NCBI RefSeq assembly: GCF_002362255.1
Contig: NZ_LPVV01000038.1
Span: 310,001-374,000 of the forward strand
Reading direction: 5' to 3'
DNA: 64,000 nucleotides
From: Microbacterium sp. SZ1
GTDB taxonomy: Bacteria; Actinomycetota; Actinomycetes; Actinomycetales; Microbacteriaceae
Both the position numbers and the translations under genes were made by a program. The notes below the pieces were generated by a model, which saw only the letters and a list, made by a program, of their open reading frames with translations, was not told the origin of the DNA and did no database searches. How positions within the stretch are numbered: the first letter of the stretch is position 1; each line of letters starts with the position of its first letter. Below, one piece after another: positions 43,916-54,012 of the stretch.

Positions 43916-45069
43916 TTCAGGAATTCGGGGATGTCGATGTCGTCGTCGGCGAACGCCGGCTCGATGCTCGTGGCCGTGACGCGCTGCGGAGCGGGCTCGT
44001 TCTTCTCAGCCTGCTCGGATGCCGCCGGCGTGCTCTCCTCGTCGTTCGAGAGCGTGACCTCGGGCAACGTGCCGGCCGCGGCGGGGCGAGTGACCACCAT
44101 CGGGTCGAGGCGCAGCGAGGGCTCGCCACCGTCGAATCCGGCCGCGATCACCGTGACGCGCACCTCGTCGCCGAGGGTGTCGTCGATGACCGTGCCGAAG
44201 ATGATGTTCGCCTCAGGGTGCGCGGCCTCCTTGACGAGGTCGGCGGCGTCGTGGATCTCGAAGATGCCGAGGTTCGACCCACCCTGGATCGACAGCAGCA
44301 CACCGTGCGCTCCCTCGATGCTCGCCTCGAGCAGCGGGGACTCGACCGCGAGCTCTGCTGCCTTGATCGCTCGGTCGGCGCCGCGTGCGGATCCGATGCC
44401 CATGAGCGCGGAACCCGCACCCTGCATGACGGACTTCACGTCGGCGAAGTCGAGGTTGATGAGACCGGGGGTGGTGATGAGGTCGGTGATGCCCTGCACA
44501 CCGGCAAGGAGCACCTGGTCGGCCGTGGCGAACGCCTCGATCATCGAGATGCCGCGGTCGCTGATCTCCAGCAGTCGGTCGTTCGGCACCACGATGAGGG
44601 TGTCGACCTCTTCCTTGAGCTTGGAGACGCCGGCCTCGGCCTGGCTCTGGCGACGACGACCTTCGAAGGAGAACGGCTTGGTGACGACACCGATGGTCAG
44701 CGCGCCGATCGACTTCGCGATACGGGCGACCACGGGGGCGCCGCCGGTTCCGGTGCCGCCTCCCTCGCCAGCGGTGACGAAGACCATGTCGGCACCGGTC
44801 AGCGCCTGCTCGATCTCCTCGGCGTGGTCTTCGGCGGCGCGGCGGCCGACCTCGGGGTCGGCGCCGGCGCCGAGTCCGCGCGTGAGCTCGCGGCCCACGT
44901 CGAGCTTGACGTCCGCGTCGCTCATGAGGAGCGCCTGAGCGTCGGTGTTCACGGCGATGAACTCGACTCCGCGGAGACCGAGTTCGATCATGCGGTTGAC
45001 GGCGTTGACGCCGCCACCGCCGACGCCGACGACCTTGATCACGGCGAGGTAGTTCTGGTTCTGGCTCAT
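43912..45069 (-). CDS. ftsZ: Cell division protein FtsZ
   Basis: Tubulin-like GTPase that forms the division ring. The 385-residue protein has the nucleotide-binding [17 protein letters not shown], the GTP signature [15 protein letters not shown], the T7-loop region [13 protein letters not shown] and a C-terminal linker ending [11 protein letters not shown], the peptide that binds SepF and FtsW. I chose the ATG at 45069, with AGG six bases upstream; earlier in-frame codons extend into the promoter. It has a separate upstream region of 178 bases, consistent with its own promoter. Confidence 0.98.
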   Translation of the reverse strand: MSQNQNYLAVIKVVGVGGGGVNAVNRMIELGLRGVEFIAVNTDAQALLMSDADVKLDVGRELTRGLGAGADPEVGRRAAEDHAEEIEQALTGADMVFVTAGEGGGTGTGGAPVVARIAKSIGALTIGVVTKPFSFEGRRRQSQAEAGVSKLKEEVDTLIVVPNDRLLEISDRGISMIEAFATADQVLLAGVQGITDLITTPGLINLDFADVKSVMQGAGSALMGIGSARGADRAIKAAELAVESPLLEASIEGAHGVLLSIQGGSNLGIFEIHDAADLVKEAAHPEANIIFGTVIDDTLGDEVRVTVIAAGFDGGEPSLRLDPMVVTRPAAAGTLPEVTLSNDEESTPAASEQAEKNEPAPQRVTATSIEPAFADDDIDIPEFLK

Positions 45070-45131
45070 GGCCGGCCTCCGAATAATCGAGCCTGTCTGA
45101 TGGAGAGCCACCTCGCCGGGGCGAACCTTAA

Positions 45132-45146
45132 ACCTCAACTAGAGGT
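45132..45146. promoter_or_regulatory. Inverted repeat in the ftsZ upstream region
   Basis: ACCTC-AACTA-GAGGT forms a perfect five-base inverted repeat about 63 bases upstream of the ftsZ ATG, next to the AT-rich stretch GTAAAGTATT that could hold an ftsZ promoter. The binding factor, if any, is unknown. Confidence 0.4.
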
Positions 45147-45212
45147 GTAAAGTATTTCCCGGCAATGGTTTCTCTTGTTCGAAGGTAAGCGCCGCGTGGT
45201 CGCGCGCACGCA

Positions 45213-45230
45213 ACGACACGGGCGTGTCGT
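45213..45230 (-). terminator. Hairpin between ftsQ and ftsZ
   Basis: ACGACACG/CGTGTCGT gives a perfect eight-base stem with a two-base loop (or seven with four), 17 bases beyond the ftsQ stop. It may terminate or attenuate transcripts from the upstream dcw genes before the ftsZ promoter. No U-run is present. Confidence 0.5.
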
Positions 45231-45247
45231 GTGTTTGCCGCGCGAAC

Positions 45248-46171
45248 TCAGCCGATGACGACCGCGTGCGGCGAGGTGACGTCGATCGACGACGCCCCGG
45301 GGACCGCGAGAAGCGCCTTCGCCAGGGCCTCGCTCTTCAGCGGTGACTCCTCGGAGTTGCCCCAGACGACCGTGAGCCCGGTGCTGAGCGTCAACGTGAC
45401 GTCGTCGGGCGTCGTCGCCGTGACGTTGGTGAGTGCCGCGCGCAGATCCGTCGGGACCGAGCGCACCACGAGTCCTGCCGTCTCGAACGCCGCGGAGTCC
45501 GTGCCTCCGGTGATGTTGAGGATCGGCTGACCCGCCGGCTGGTCGGAGGTCGTCGACAGCGCGACGCCCGCGGCATCCACCAGGGTGTAGCCCGCGTCGG
45601 ACCGGATCACTCCGACGGGAGTGCGCTCGACGATGCGCACCGTGAGGTCGTGCGGCGGTTTCGCCTCGAGCGCGTAGGTCTCGATGAGCGGGAAGGCGAG
45701 CAGCGATGCCTTGACCTCGCTCGAATCCACGAGCGCCAGCGGGGTTCCCAGCTGGTCCGCGAGCGCGGCCTCGAGCGTGGCCGGGTCGAGAGTCGTCGCG
45801 CCGACCACCGTGATCCTCTCGACGGCGAACAGCGGGCTGTACGCCGCGGCGACGCTCCCGCCCACGAGGAGGACAGCGGCTCCGATCGCGCTCAGCCAGA
45901 CGATCCTGCGGCGACGGGACCGCTGTGTGAACCGCCGGATCTCCGCACGGAGCGCCTTCCGCCGCGCTCGCGCGGCACGCCAGACGTCGCGCGCGGACAT
46001 CTCCTGATCATCGTCGACGACCTCCGTCCGGGAGAGCTCCGAGATCGCCCCCGGTGCCGCTCCGCCTCGTCCGACACCGTCCTGTCCGGCCGCGGTGTCC
46101 CGGCGGCGACGCGCGGACGCGTTCTCCACGGACTCGCCGGCAGGCGTCGGGAGCGGGGGCGGGCGGCGCAT
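45248..46171 (-). CDS. ftsQ: Cell division protein FtsQ (DivIB)
   Basis: Bitopic divisome protein. The 307-residue sequence has a long cytoplasmic N-terminus of about 90 residues rich in Arg, one membrane helix (VWLSAIGAAVLLVGGSVAAA), then the POTRA domain (FAVERITVVGATTLDPATLE) and the FtsQ beta-domain (LTVRIVERTPVGVIRSDAGY, VDAAGVAL). It starts three bases after murC stops. The extended basic cytoplasmic arm is common in actinobacteria. Confidence 0.95.
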   Translation of the reverse strand: MRRPPPLPTPAGESVENASARRRRDTAAGQDGVGRGGAAPGAISELSRTEVVDDDQEMSARDVWRAARARRKALRAEIRRFTQRSRRRRIVWLSAIGAAVLLVGGSVAAAYSPLFAVERITVVGATTLDPATLEAALADQLGTPLALVDSSEVKASLLAFPLIETYALEAKPPHDLTVRIVERTPVGVIRSDAGYTLVDAAGVALSTTSDQPAGQPILNITGGTDSAAFETAGLVVRSVPTDLRAALTNVTATTPDDVTLTLSTGLTVVWGNSEESPLKSEALAKALLAVPGASSIDVTSPHAVVIG

Positions 46172-46174
46172 GAG

Positions 46175-47572
46175 CTACGCCTCGGTGGACCGCAGCGACT
46201 CGAACACCTGCGGGATGATCTGGTAGACGTTGCCGCACCCCAGCGTGATCACGTAATCGCCCTCTCGAGCGACGGATGCCGTGTAGTCGGCGGCCTGCTG
46301 CCAGTCGGCGACGTAGTGGACATGGGACGGGTCGCGGAACGCCCCGCTCACCAGCTCGCCGGTGACCCCGGGGACCGGGTCCTCCCTGGCGCCGTACACG
46401 TCGAGCATGACCGTGTGGTCGGCGTACGTCTCGAGCACATCGGCGAACTCGCGGAACATGTGCTGCGTGCGCGAGTAGGTATGCGGCTGCTGGATCGCGA
46501 TGATGCGACCGTCACCGGAGATCGACCGCATCGCCTCGAGCGCCGCGCGCACCTCGGTGGGGTGGTGGGAGTAGTCGTCGAAGACCGCGACCCCCCGCTC
46601 CACGCCGTGCTTCTCGAGGCGACGAACGGTGCCGGCGAAACCCTCGACGGCTCGCGCCGACTCCTCGAGGCCGAATCCCAGGGCACGGAGCACGGCGACG
46701 GCACCCGCCGCGTTCACGGCGTTGTGCACGCCAGGCACGGCCAGCTGCAGGCGGACGCTCTCGTCGCCGTGGGTGAGGGTCGCGGCCACCGGGCCCGCGG
46801 CGACGATGTCGGTGATGCGGAGATCGGAAGCCTCGGCCTGGCCGAAGGTCACGACGTTCGGGTGCGAGAGACCCGCACCCACGCGCAGCGCGCCCGCATC
46901 GTCGCTCGAGATGACGACGGCCTCGGTCGCCGCGTCCGCGAAGCGCACGAACGCGTCGTGGAACGCCTCGTCCGATCCGTAGTGGTCGAGGTGGTCGGGG
47001 TCGACGTTCGTGATGAGGGCGACGGCGGTGTCGTACAGCAGGAACGTGCCGTCGGACTCGTCGGCCTCGATCACGAACAGCTCGCCCGACCCCGAGGCGC
47101 TCGAGACGCCGAGCTGCTCGATCACGCCGCCGTTCACGAAGTTCGGATCGGCGCCCAGCGCCTGGAGCGCCGTCACGATCATGCCGGTCGACGTCGTCTT
47201 GCCGTGGGCGCCCGCGACCGACACGAGACGACGGGAGCCGATCAGCCAGTGCAGCGCCTGAGAGCGGTGGATGACGTGCAGACCGCGCTCCTTCGCCGTG
47301 ACGAACTCCGGGTTCTCCGGCCAGATCGCTCCGGTGTGCACGACCGTGTCGGCGTCGCCCAGATGTGCGGCGTCGTGCCCGACGTGGACGGTCGCGCCGG
47401 CCGCGGCCAGGGCGCGCAGGTTGTCGCTGTCGGCCCGATCGCTTCCGGAGACGCGGATGCCCGCATCGAGGAACATGCGCGCGAGGCCGCTCATACCGGA
47501 TCCGCCGATGCCGATGAAGTGCGCGGAGGAGATCGACTCGGGGATCGGGAGGGAGAGGTCAGGTCTGATCAT
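46175..47572 (-). CDS. murC: UDP-N-acetylmuramate--L-alanine ligase
   Basis: Adds the first amino acid to UDP-MurNAc in peptidoglycan synthesis. The 465-residue Mur ligase has the N-terminal [19 protein letters not shown], the P-loop [13 protein letters not shown], the [14 protein letters not shown] region and [14 protein letters not shown] of the C-terminal domain. A TAGACT box nine bases before the ATG suggests an extra internal promoter, in the 53-base gap after murG. Confidence 0.97.
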   Translation of the reverse strand: MIRPDLSLPIPESISSAHFIGIGGSGMSGLARMFLDAGIRVSGSDRADSDNLRALAAAGATVHVGHDAAHLGDADTVVHTGAIWPENPEFVTAKERGLHVIHRSQALHWLIGSRRLVSVAGAHGKTTSTGMIVTALQALGADPNFVNGGVIEQLGVSSASGSGELFVIEADESDGTFLLYDTAVALITNVDPDHLDHYGSDEAFHDAFVRFADAATEAVVISSDDAGALRVGAGLSHPNVVTFGQAEASDLRITDIVAAGPVAATLTHGDESVRLQLAVPGVHNAVNAAGAVAVLRALGFGLEESARAVEGFAGTVRRLEKHGVERGVAVFDDYSHHPTEVRAALEAMRSISGDGRIIAIQQPHTYSRTQHMFREFADVLETYADHTVMLDVYGAREDPVPGVTGELVSGAFRDPSHVHYVADWQQAADYTASVAREGDYVITLGCGNVYQIIPQVFESLRSTEA

Positions 47573-47625
47573 GTCGGGTTCAGTCTACTTTTCGGGTCGG
47601 ACGGAGCGGCGCAGGGCGACGCCGG

Positions 47626-48702
47626 TCACACGGAGGCGATGGCGCGGTCGACGAGCGCGATGAGGTTCTCCGTGCCGCTCCGGGTCCCGACTTCCGACGC
47701 GGCCGCCGACATGGCGGCGAGGCGGTCGGGATCACCCAGGAGGGGGACGACGATCCGTCGCACGGCGTCTCCGTCGAACGTCGCGTCATCGAGGAGCTTC
47801 GCGGCGCCGGCGGCGACCGCGGTGGCGGCGTTGAGTCGCTGCTCCCCGTTGCCGACCGAATACGGCACGTACAGCGCCGGGATGCCGAGGGCGCTGATCT
47901 CGCTGACGGTGGCCGCCCCCGAGCGCGACACGATGAGATCCGCCACGGCGAACGCGAGGTCCATGCGGTCGACGTACCGCACGAGCGCGTAGCCGGGGAC
48001 GCCGGGATCGGCGAGGTCGCTGCGCTCGCCCGTGACGTGCAGCAGCTGCCACCCCGCGGCGAGCACATCGCCCCAGGAGTCTGCGAGAGCGTCGTTGAGG
48101 CGCTGGGCGCCGAGCGATCCGCCGAAGACGAGCAGCACGGGCCGCGCGGCATCCAGGCCGAAGTGCGCGGCCGCCTCGTCGCGCGCCGCCGCGCGATCGA
48201 GCTCGATGACCTCCCTGCGCAACGGCATCCCGACCACCTCGCCGCCGCGCAGCGGGGTGCCGGCGAAGGCGAGACCCGTGGCGGCGGCGCGACGCGCGCC
48301 GAGGACGTTCGCGAGGCCGGGCCGCGCGTTCGCCTCGTGCACGACGAACGGGATCCGCTCGCGACGCGCGGCGACGTAGGCGGGGGCCGAGGCGTAGCCG
48401 CCGAACCCGACGACCACATCGACGCCGTGTGCGCGGATGTGGTCGCGCACCTGGGCGACCGCTCGACGGAACCGCAGCGGGAACCGCGCCGCCTGCGCGT
48501 CGGGACGCCGCGGGAACGGCACCTTGTCGACCACGAGGAGCTCGTAGCCGCGCGCGGGCACCAGGCGGGACTCCAGTCCCTCCGCCGTGCCGAGCACCAG
48601 AACCGCCGCGTCCGCGTCGCGGGACCGCAGTCCGTCGGCGACGGCGAGCAGAGGGTTGACGTGACCGGCGGTTCCCCCGCCGGCGAGAAGGTACGTGGTC
48701 AC
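47626..48702 (-). CDS. murG: Lipid II synthase MurG (GlcNAc transferase)
   Basis: Transfers GlcNAc from UDP-GlcNAc to lipid I at the inner membrane face. The 358-residue GT-B protein has the N-terminal glycine loop LLAGGGTAGHVNPLLAV, the acceptor side VVGFGGYASAPAYVAAR and the nucleotide loop LVFGGSLGAQRLNDAL, with SRSGAATVSEISALGIPALY for UDP. Its GTG overlaps the ftsW stop by four bases. Confidence 0.97.
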   Translation of the reverse strand: MTTYLLAGGGTAGHVNPLLAVADGLRSRDADAAVLVLGTAEGLESRLVPARGYELLVVDKVPFPRRPDAQAARFPLRFRRAVAQVRDHIRAHGVDVVVGFGGYASAPAYVAARRERIPFVVHEANARPGLANVLGARRAAATGLAFAGTPLRGGEVVGMPLRREVIELDRAAARDEAAAHFGLDAARPVLLVFGGSLGAQRLNDALADSWGDVLAAGWQLLHVTGERSDLADPGVPGYALVRYVDRMDLAFAVADLIVSRSGAATVSEISALGIPALYVPYSVGNGEQRLNAATAVAAGAAKLLDDATFDGDAVRRIVVPLLGDPDRLAAMSAAASEVGTRSGTENLIALVDRAIASV

Positions 48703-49967
48703 CGTGAGACCCTACCCCGCCGGACCGAGGGACCCCGCCCAGGCGACGGCGCCCGCCCCGGCGAGGCTGTGCGCTCAGCAGCGCGCGCCTCGGCGGCGGG
48801 GACCGTCCTGGCGAAGGCGAGCAGCACTCCGCAGGCGATCAGCACGGCGAGCAGCGCCGTGCCGCCCTGCGACATGAAGGGCAGCGGCACGCCCATGACC
48901 GGGAAGACTCCGATCACGACGCCGATGTTCAGGACGGCCTGACCGGTGATCCATACCGTGACGCCGCCGGCGGCGATGCGGATGAACGGGTCGGAGGTCT
49001 TGCGGATGATGTGGAAGGCGCCGACGGTGAACAGCGTGAAGAGCGCGAGCACGACGACGCAGCCGATGAGTCCGAGCTCCTCCCCCACGATCGCGAAGAT
49101 GAAGTCGTTGCCCGCCGCGGGCAGCCAGCCGTACTTCTCCTGCGAGTTGCCGAGGCCGACGCCGAAGACGCCGCCGGAGGCCATGCCCCAGATCCCGTGG
49201 ATGGACTGGTAGCAGTCGCCGGTGTAGGCGGACATGTCCGAGCACGTCGCGGTGATGCGCCGCATCCGGTCAGGACTGGTCACGGCCAGGGCGATCACGG
49301 AGGCGATGCCGAGCAGCACCGGCAGGATGAAGAGCCGCAGCTTCACCCCCGAGAAGAAGAGGCAGCCGAGGAGGACGAGGACGAGCACCATGGCGGTACC
49401 GAGGTCCTTGCCCGCGAGCACGGTCCCGATCGCGAGCGCGCCGACGGGCACGACGGGGATGAAGACCTGGTGCCAGGTGCCGAGCATCGTCTGCTTGCGC
49501 ATGAGCACGTAGCCGATCCACAGCGCGAGCGCGAGCTTGAGGAACTCCGACGGCTGCAGGGTGAACCCGGCGATCTTGATCCAGTTGCGGTTTCCGCCGT
49601 CCTCGATGCCGAGGGGTGTGAAGACCAGCAGCTGCAGCGCGATCGCCCCGAACAGCGCCGGCCAGGCCATGCGCTTCAGGAAGCGGACGGGCATCCGCGA
49701 GATGAGGAACATGAGCGGCACGCCGAGCACGGCGAACACACCCTGGCGCAGAGCCCCGTCCATCGGGTTCTCGCCCCGGGAGACGGCGGTGGCGCTCGTC
49801 GCCGACAGCACCATCACGAGCCCGAAGATCGTCAGCAGCAGCGCCGCGGAGGCGATCATGAGGAACTCGGTCGAGAGCGGCGTGAAGCGGCGCCCGAGCG
49901 AGACGCGTGCGGCGAGACCTCCCGAGGACCCGGACTCAGAGCGCGGGGGGCGTGCGACCTGTGTCAT
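48699..49967 (-). CDS. ftsW: Peptidoglycan polymerase FtsW
   Basis: SEDS-family glycosyltransferase that polymerises lipid II at the septum with FtsI. The 422-residue protein has ten membrane helices and the family blocks GFTLQPSEFLKLALALWIGY, GLGNSQEKYGWLPAAGNDFI and a final FMSQGGTALLAVLIACG. The Arg/Ser-rich tail is cytoplasmic. The ATG at 49967 overlaps the murD end by 32 bases. Confidence 0.97.
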   Translation of the reverse strand: MTQVARPPRSESGSSGGLAARVSLGRRFTPLSTEFLMIASAALLLTIFGLVMVLSATSATAVSRGENPMDGALRQGVFAVLGVPLMFLISRMPVRFLKRMAWPALFGAIALQLLVFTPLGIEDGGNRNWIKIAGFTLQPSEFLKLALALWIGYVLMRKQTMLGTWHQVFIPVVPVGALAIGTVLAGKDLGTAMVLVLVLLGCLFFSGVKLRLFILPVLLGIASVIALAVTSPDRMRRITATCSDMSAYTGDCYQSIHGIWGMASGGVFGVGLGNSQEKYGWLPAAGNDFIFAIVGEELGLIGCVVVLALFTLFTVGAFHIIRKTSDPFIRIAAGGVTVWITGQAVLNIGVVIGVFPVMGVPLPFMSQGGTALLAVLIACGVLLAFARTVPAAEARAAERTASPGRAPSPGRGPSVRRGRVSR

Positions 49968-51474
49968 CGGCGCTCCCCCGGTCGATCCAGTCCTGCACCG
50001 CTTCGGCGAAGCGGCGGCCGCGATCCGCGTAGCTCGTGAACTGATCGAAGGATGCCGCGGCGGGGGCCAGCAGCACCGTGCCCTCGCCGTCGACGATCCC
50101 CGCAGCGATCTCCACGACGCGGTTCATGACCTCACCAGTCTCGCCAGCATCGACCTCGAACACGGGCACCGCCGGCGCGTGTCGCTCGAATGCCGTCACG
50201 ACCTCGGAGCGCTCGACGCCGATGACGACGGCCGCGCGGGCCGTCGAGCCTGCGGAGGCGATGAGGTCGGCGATGTCGACGCCCTTCAGGTCTCCCCCGA
50301 CGACCCACACCGCGCCGGGGTACGCGCGCAGCGACGACGCCGCGGCGTGCGGGTTCGTCGCCTTCGAGTCGTCGACCCAGGTGATGCCGGCGTGGCGGGC
50401 GACGACCTGGATGCGGTGAGCGTCGAGACGGAAGCCTCGGAGAGCGTCGTGGATCGCCTCGGGGGCGACGTCGAGAGACCGTGCGAGCGCACTCGCCGCG
50501 AGGATGTTCTGCACGATGTGCGGGGCGCTGAGCCCGGCGGCCTCGAGATCCGCGACGGTCGTGAGCTCGAGCGCGCTGCGTGCGCGATCGTCGAGGAACG
50601 CGCGATCGACGAGGAGTCCCTCGACGACACCGAGGTCGCTGGGTCCCGGGATGCCGAGGTCGAAGCCGATCGCGCGCGCACCCTCGACCACCTCGGCGTC
50701 CTCCACCATCAGACGGGTCGCCTCATCGGCCTTGTTGTAGACGCAGGCGACGCGGGTGTTGCGGTAGACGAGCGCCTTCGCGTCGCGGTAGGCGCGGGCG
50801 CTGCCGTGCCAGACGAGGTGATCGTCGGCGAGGTTCAGGCAGACGGAGGAATGGGGGTACAGCTCGCCCTCGGGCTCTGCGAGGCCGAGGTACCAGAGCT
50901 GATGGCTCGACAGCTCGACGACCAGCACGTCGAAGCCGGAGGGGTCGCGCACGGCATCCAGCACCGGCACGCCGATGTTGCCGCACGGAGCCGCGCGCAG
51001 ACCGCCCTCGACGAGCAGGCTCGCGGTGAGCTGAGTCGTGGTGGTCTTGCCGTTCGTGCCCGTGATGAGCACCCAGTCGGCCGGGGTTCCGTCGGCGCGC
51101 ACGACCTTGTCACGCACCCGCCAGGCCAGCTCGACGTCGCCCCAGAGGGCGATGCCCGATTCCTGCACCCAGCGGATGACGGGGTGCGACGGCGAGAACC
51201 CGGGTGACGCGATCACGACCTGCGCGTCGAAATCAACGAGAGCCTGCGGCACATCGCTCAGGGGCCCGAGCTCGAGGCGCGCCCCGACGACCGGAACGAG
51301 CTTCGCGTACTCCTCGTCGGCCGATTCGCTGAGCACGAGCACCTCGGCGCCGAGCTCTGTGAGGGTGTCGGCGACCGAGAACCCTGTCATCGACAGACCG
51401 AGAACGGCGACGCGGAGGCCGGCCCAGTCGGCATTCCAGCTGGTGAGCGACGCGAGCCGGGACTCAACCGACAC
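49936..51474 (-). CDS. murD: UDP-N-acetylmuramoyl-L-alanine--D-glutamate ligase
   Basis: Adds D-glutamate to UDP-MurNAc-L-Ala. The 512-residue protein has AVLGLSMTGFSVADTL at the UDP site, the ATP loop ITGTNGKTTTTQLTASL, the SSHQLWYL segment and the C-terminal VDDSKATNPHAAASSL. It is longer than the usual 440-460, through insertions and a tail that overlaps ftsW. The start is the GTG at 51474, overlapping the mraY end by 11 bases. Confidence 0.96.
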   Translation of the reverse strand: MSVESRLASLTSWNADWAGLRVAVLGLSMTGFSVADTLTELGAEVLVLSESADEEYAKLVPVVGARLELGPLSDVPQALVDFDAQVVIASPGFSPSHPVIRWVQESGIALWGDVELAWRVRDKVVRADGTPADWVLITGTNGKTTTTQLTASLLVEGGLRAAPCGNIGVPVLDAVRDPSGFDVLVVELSSHQLWYLGLAEPEGELYPHSSVCLNLADDHLVWHGSARAYRDAKALVYRNTRVACVYNKADEATRLMVEDAEVVEGARAIGFDLGIPGPSDLGVVEGLLVDRAFLDDRARSALELTTVADLEAAGLSAPHIVQNILAASALARSLDVAPEAIHDALRGFRLDAHRIQVVARHAGITWVDDSKATNPHAAASSLRAYPGAVWVVGGDLKGVDIADLIASAGSTARAAVVIGVERSEVVTAFERHAPAVPVFEVDAGETGEVMNRVVEIAAGIVDGEGTVLLAPAAASFDQFTSYADRGRRFAEAVQDWIDRGSADDTGRTPPAL

Positions 51475-52576
51475 GGGTCAGCCATTCCACGTAGAAGAGC
51501 CCGACCGCGGAGACGGCGAGGAGTCCGGCGATGATCCACATCCGCACCACGATCGTCACCTCGGACCACCCGCGCATCTCGAGATGGTGGTGGAACGGGC
51601 TCATGAGGAACAGCCGCTTGCCGCGGGTGATCTTGAAGTAGGCGCGCTGCAGGATGACGGAGCCCGAGGCGAGCACGAACACGCCAGCGATGACGAGCAG
51701 CAGCAGCTCTGTGCGCGTGAGGATCGCCATGGCGGTGATGACGCCGCCGATGGCCATCGAGCCCACGTCGCCCATGAAGACCTTGGCCTTGGGCGCGTTC
51801 CACCACAGGAAGCCGATGAGACTGGCGGCGAAGGATGCGGCGACGATGGCGAGACTGAACGGGTCGCGCACCTCGTAGCATCCGCCGATCGCCGCCTTCT
51901 CGACGCCTTCGCCGACGCACGACTGCTTGAACTGCCAGAAGGCGATGAGGCTGTAGGCGCCGACGACGATCACGCCGGCGCCGGCGGCGAGCCCGTCGAG
52001 TCCGTCGGTGAGGTTCACGCTGTTCGAGGTCGCGACGCCGATCACCGAGATCCACAGCAGATACAGCACCCAGCCGACGACGACCGTGAACGCGAACAGG
52101 TTCAGCCACGGGATGTCGCGGAACAGGGAGATCGATCCCGACGCGGGCGTCTGGTCGAACTTGTTCGGGAAGTTCAGAGCGACGATGCCGAACGGGATCA
52201 TCACGATCAGCTGCCCGATGATCTTGCGCCATCCGGACAGGCCGAGACTGCGCTGGCTGCGCACCTTCATGTAGTCGTCGATGAAGCCGACGGCTCCGAA
52301 GCCCACCATGAGCCAGATCACGAGGATCGCCGACAGGGCCGGTGTTCCTCCGCCGACGAGGACGCCGGTGAAGTAGCCCACCATCGTGCCTGCGATGAAG
52401 ATGACACCGCCCATTGTCGGGGTGCCGCGCTTGGCCTCGTGGCTCGGATTCTCGAGCGCCTCGGGGGTGCGGATGACCTGACCCCATCCCCACTTGCGGA
52501 AGAGCCGGAGGAAGACGGGAGTCAGGAAGAGTGTGAAGGCGAGCGAGATGGCCGCCGCCATGATGAGTGACCTCAC
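51464..52576 (-). CDS. mraY: Phospho-MurNAc-pentapeptide transferase
   Basis: Makes lipid I from UDP-MurNAc-pentapeptide and undecaprenyl phosphate. The 370-residue protein has ten membrane helices, the catalytic FIDDYMKV loop, NLTDGLDGLAAG with the magnesium aspartates, and KVFMGDVGSMAIGG. HHHLEMRGWSE is the final conserved loop. The GTG at 52576 overlaps the murF stop by four bases. Confidence 0.98.
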   Translation of the reverse strand: MRSLIMAAAISLAFTLFLTPVFLRLFRKWGWGQVIRTPEALENPSHEAKRGTPTMGGVIFIAGTMVGYFTGVLVGGGTPALSAILVIWLMVGFGAVGFIDDYMKVRSQRSLGLSGWRKIIGQLIVMIPFGIVALNFPNKFDQTPASGSISLFRDIPWLNLFAFTVVVGWVLYLLWISVIGVATSNSVNLTDGLDGLAAGAGVIVVGAYSLIAFWQFKQSCVGEGVEKAAIGGCYEVRDPFSLAIVAASFAASLIGFLWWNAPKAKVFMGDVGSMAIGGVITAMAILTRTELLLLVIAGVFVLASGSVILQRAYFKITRGKRLFLMSPFHHHLEMRGWSEVTIVVRMWIIAGLLAVSAVGLFYVEWLTRVG

Positions 52577-53985
52577 GAGAACAATTCTCCCAGACGATCA
52601 CCGAGATGCCGGAGGCCGACCGAGTTGGAGGACTTCACGAGCACGCGGTCGCCGTCGCGGAGCTCCTCACGCAGATACTCGAAAGCCGCGTCCTGGTCGG
52701 GGAAGAAGACGGCCTCGCTGTCCCACGACCCCTCGCCGATCGCGGAGATGTAGAGGCGGCGCGCCTCGGGTCCGACGACCACGATGCGCTGGATGTTGAG
52801 ACGCACGGCGAGCAGGCCGATGCGGTCGTGCTCCTCCCCCGCGGTCTCGCCCAGCTCGCTCATGGCGCCGAGGACGGCGACCGTGCGCTCTCCGGGGCCG
52901 GTGATCTGCGCGAGCGTGCGCAGTGCGGCCGCCATGGAGTCGGGACTCGCGTTGTAGGCGTCGTTGATGATGCGGACACGGTCGTTCCCGAGGGGCTGCA
53001 TGCGCCAGCGCTCCGCGATCTCCACGGTCTCGAGACGCGCGACGGCATCCGCCGTCGAGACCCCGAGCACACCGGCGGCGGCGATGGCTGCGAGGGCGTT
53101 GTTGATGTGATGCGCCCCGAGCACGCGGAGGTGCAGCGGCACCCGCGCCCCGGCGGCCTCGATCGTGCACGACGTGCCGGATGCCGTCACCTCGAGCCCC
53201 TCGGCCCGCACCTGCGCCGCGGTGCCCTGGCCGAATCCGACGACGCTCATGCCGCGGGACTCGGCGAGCTCGCGCATCGCCGCGACACGCGGATCGTCGA
53301 TGTTCAGCACGGCTGTGCCGGTGGGGGCCGCAGCCGCGACGAGTTCGGACTTCGCCTTCGCCGTGGCCTCGATGCCGCCGAAGCCGCCGGCGTGCGCCAG
53401 GCCGACCATGAGCACGACGACCACATCCGGCTCCACCAGCCCAGCCAGACGGGCGATGCTGCCGGGGGCGTCCGCTCCGAACTCGCTGACGAGGAAGCGC
53501 GTGTCGTACGTGACGCGCAGCATGGTGACCGGGGCGCCGACCTCGTTGTTGTACGAGTTGATGGGAGCCACGGTTGCCCCCTCATCAGACAGGATCCGGG
53601 CGAGGAAGTTCTTGGTCGTCGTCTTGCCGTTCGAACCGGTGATGCCGACGATCGTGAGCGAACCGGCGGCGCGGACGCGCGCCACGACCTCTCTCGCGAG
53701 GTCGGCCAGCGCCCGCACGGCGTCCGCGACGACGATCTGGCTGATCGCCTCGTCGACCGGGCGCTCGACGATCGCAAGCGCGGCGCCGGACGCGAGAGCC
53801 GCTCCGACGAAGTTGTGCCCGTCGGTCGCCGCGCCGGGCTTCGCGACGAAGATCGAGCCGGGCTCCATGGTGCGGGAGTCGGTGTCGACGACGCCATCCA
53901 CCAGGGTCTCGGCCGTGGCGTCTCCGGCGAGCCGCAGATCACCCCCCAGGACGGCGGCGATCTCAGCAAGCGACAGGGCGATCAT
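52573..53985 (-). CDS. murF: UDP-MurNAc-tripeptide--D-alanyl-D-alanine ligase
   Basis: Adds D-Ala-D-Ala to complete the pentapeptide. The 470-residue ligase has VDTDSRTMEPGSIFVAKPG, the P-loop VGITGSNGKTTTKNFLA, LGAHHINNALAAIAA and the MurF-typical NDAYNASPDSMAAAL. It follows ftsI by 27 bases; murE, normally between ftsI and murF in actinobacteria, is absent here. The motifs fit MurF and not MurE. Confidence 0.97.
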   Translation of the reverse strand: MIALSLAEIAAVLGGDLRLAGDATAETLVDGVVDTDSRTMEPGSIFVAKPGAATDGHNFVGAALASGAALAIVERPVDEAISQIVVADAVRALADLAREVVARVRAAGSLTIVGITGSNGKTTTKNFLARILSDEGATVAPINSYNNEVGAPVTMLRVTYDTRFLVSEFGADAPGSIARLAGLVEPDVVVVLMVGLAHAGGFGGIEATAKAKSELVAAAAPTGTAVLNIDDPRVAAMRELAESRGMSVVGFGQGTAAQVRAEGLEVTASGTSCTIEAAGARVPLHLRVLGAHHINNALAAIAAAGVLGVSTADAVARLETVEIAERWRMQPLGNDRVRIINDAYNASPDSMAAALRTLAQITGPGERTVAVLGAMSELGETAGEEHDRIGLLAVRLNIQRIVVVGPEARRLYISAIGEGSWDSEAVFFPDQDAAFEYLREELRDGDRVLVKSSNSVGLRHLGDRLGELFS

Positions 53986-54012
53986 GACATCTCCAGGCGC
54001 GAGGCGCGCCGA

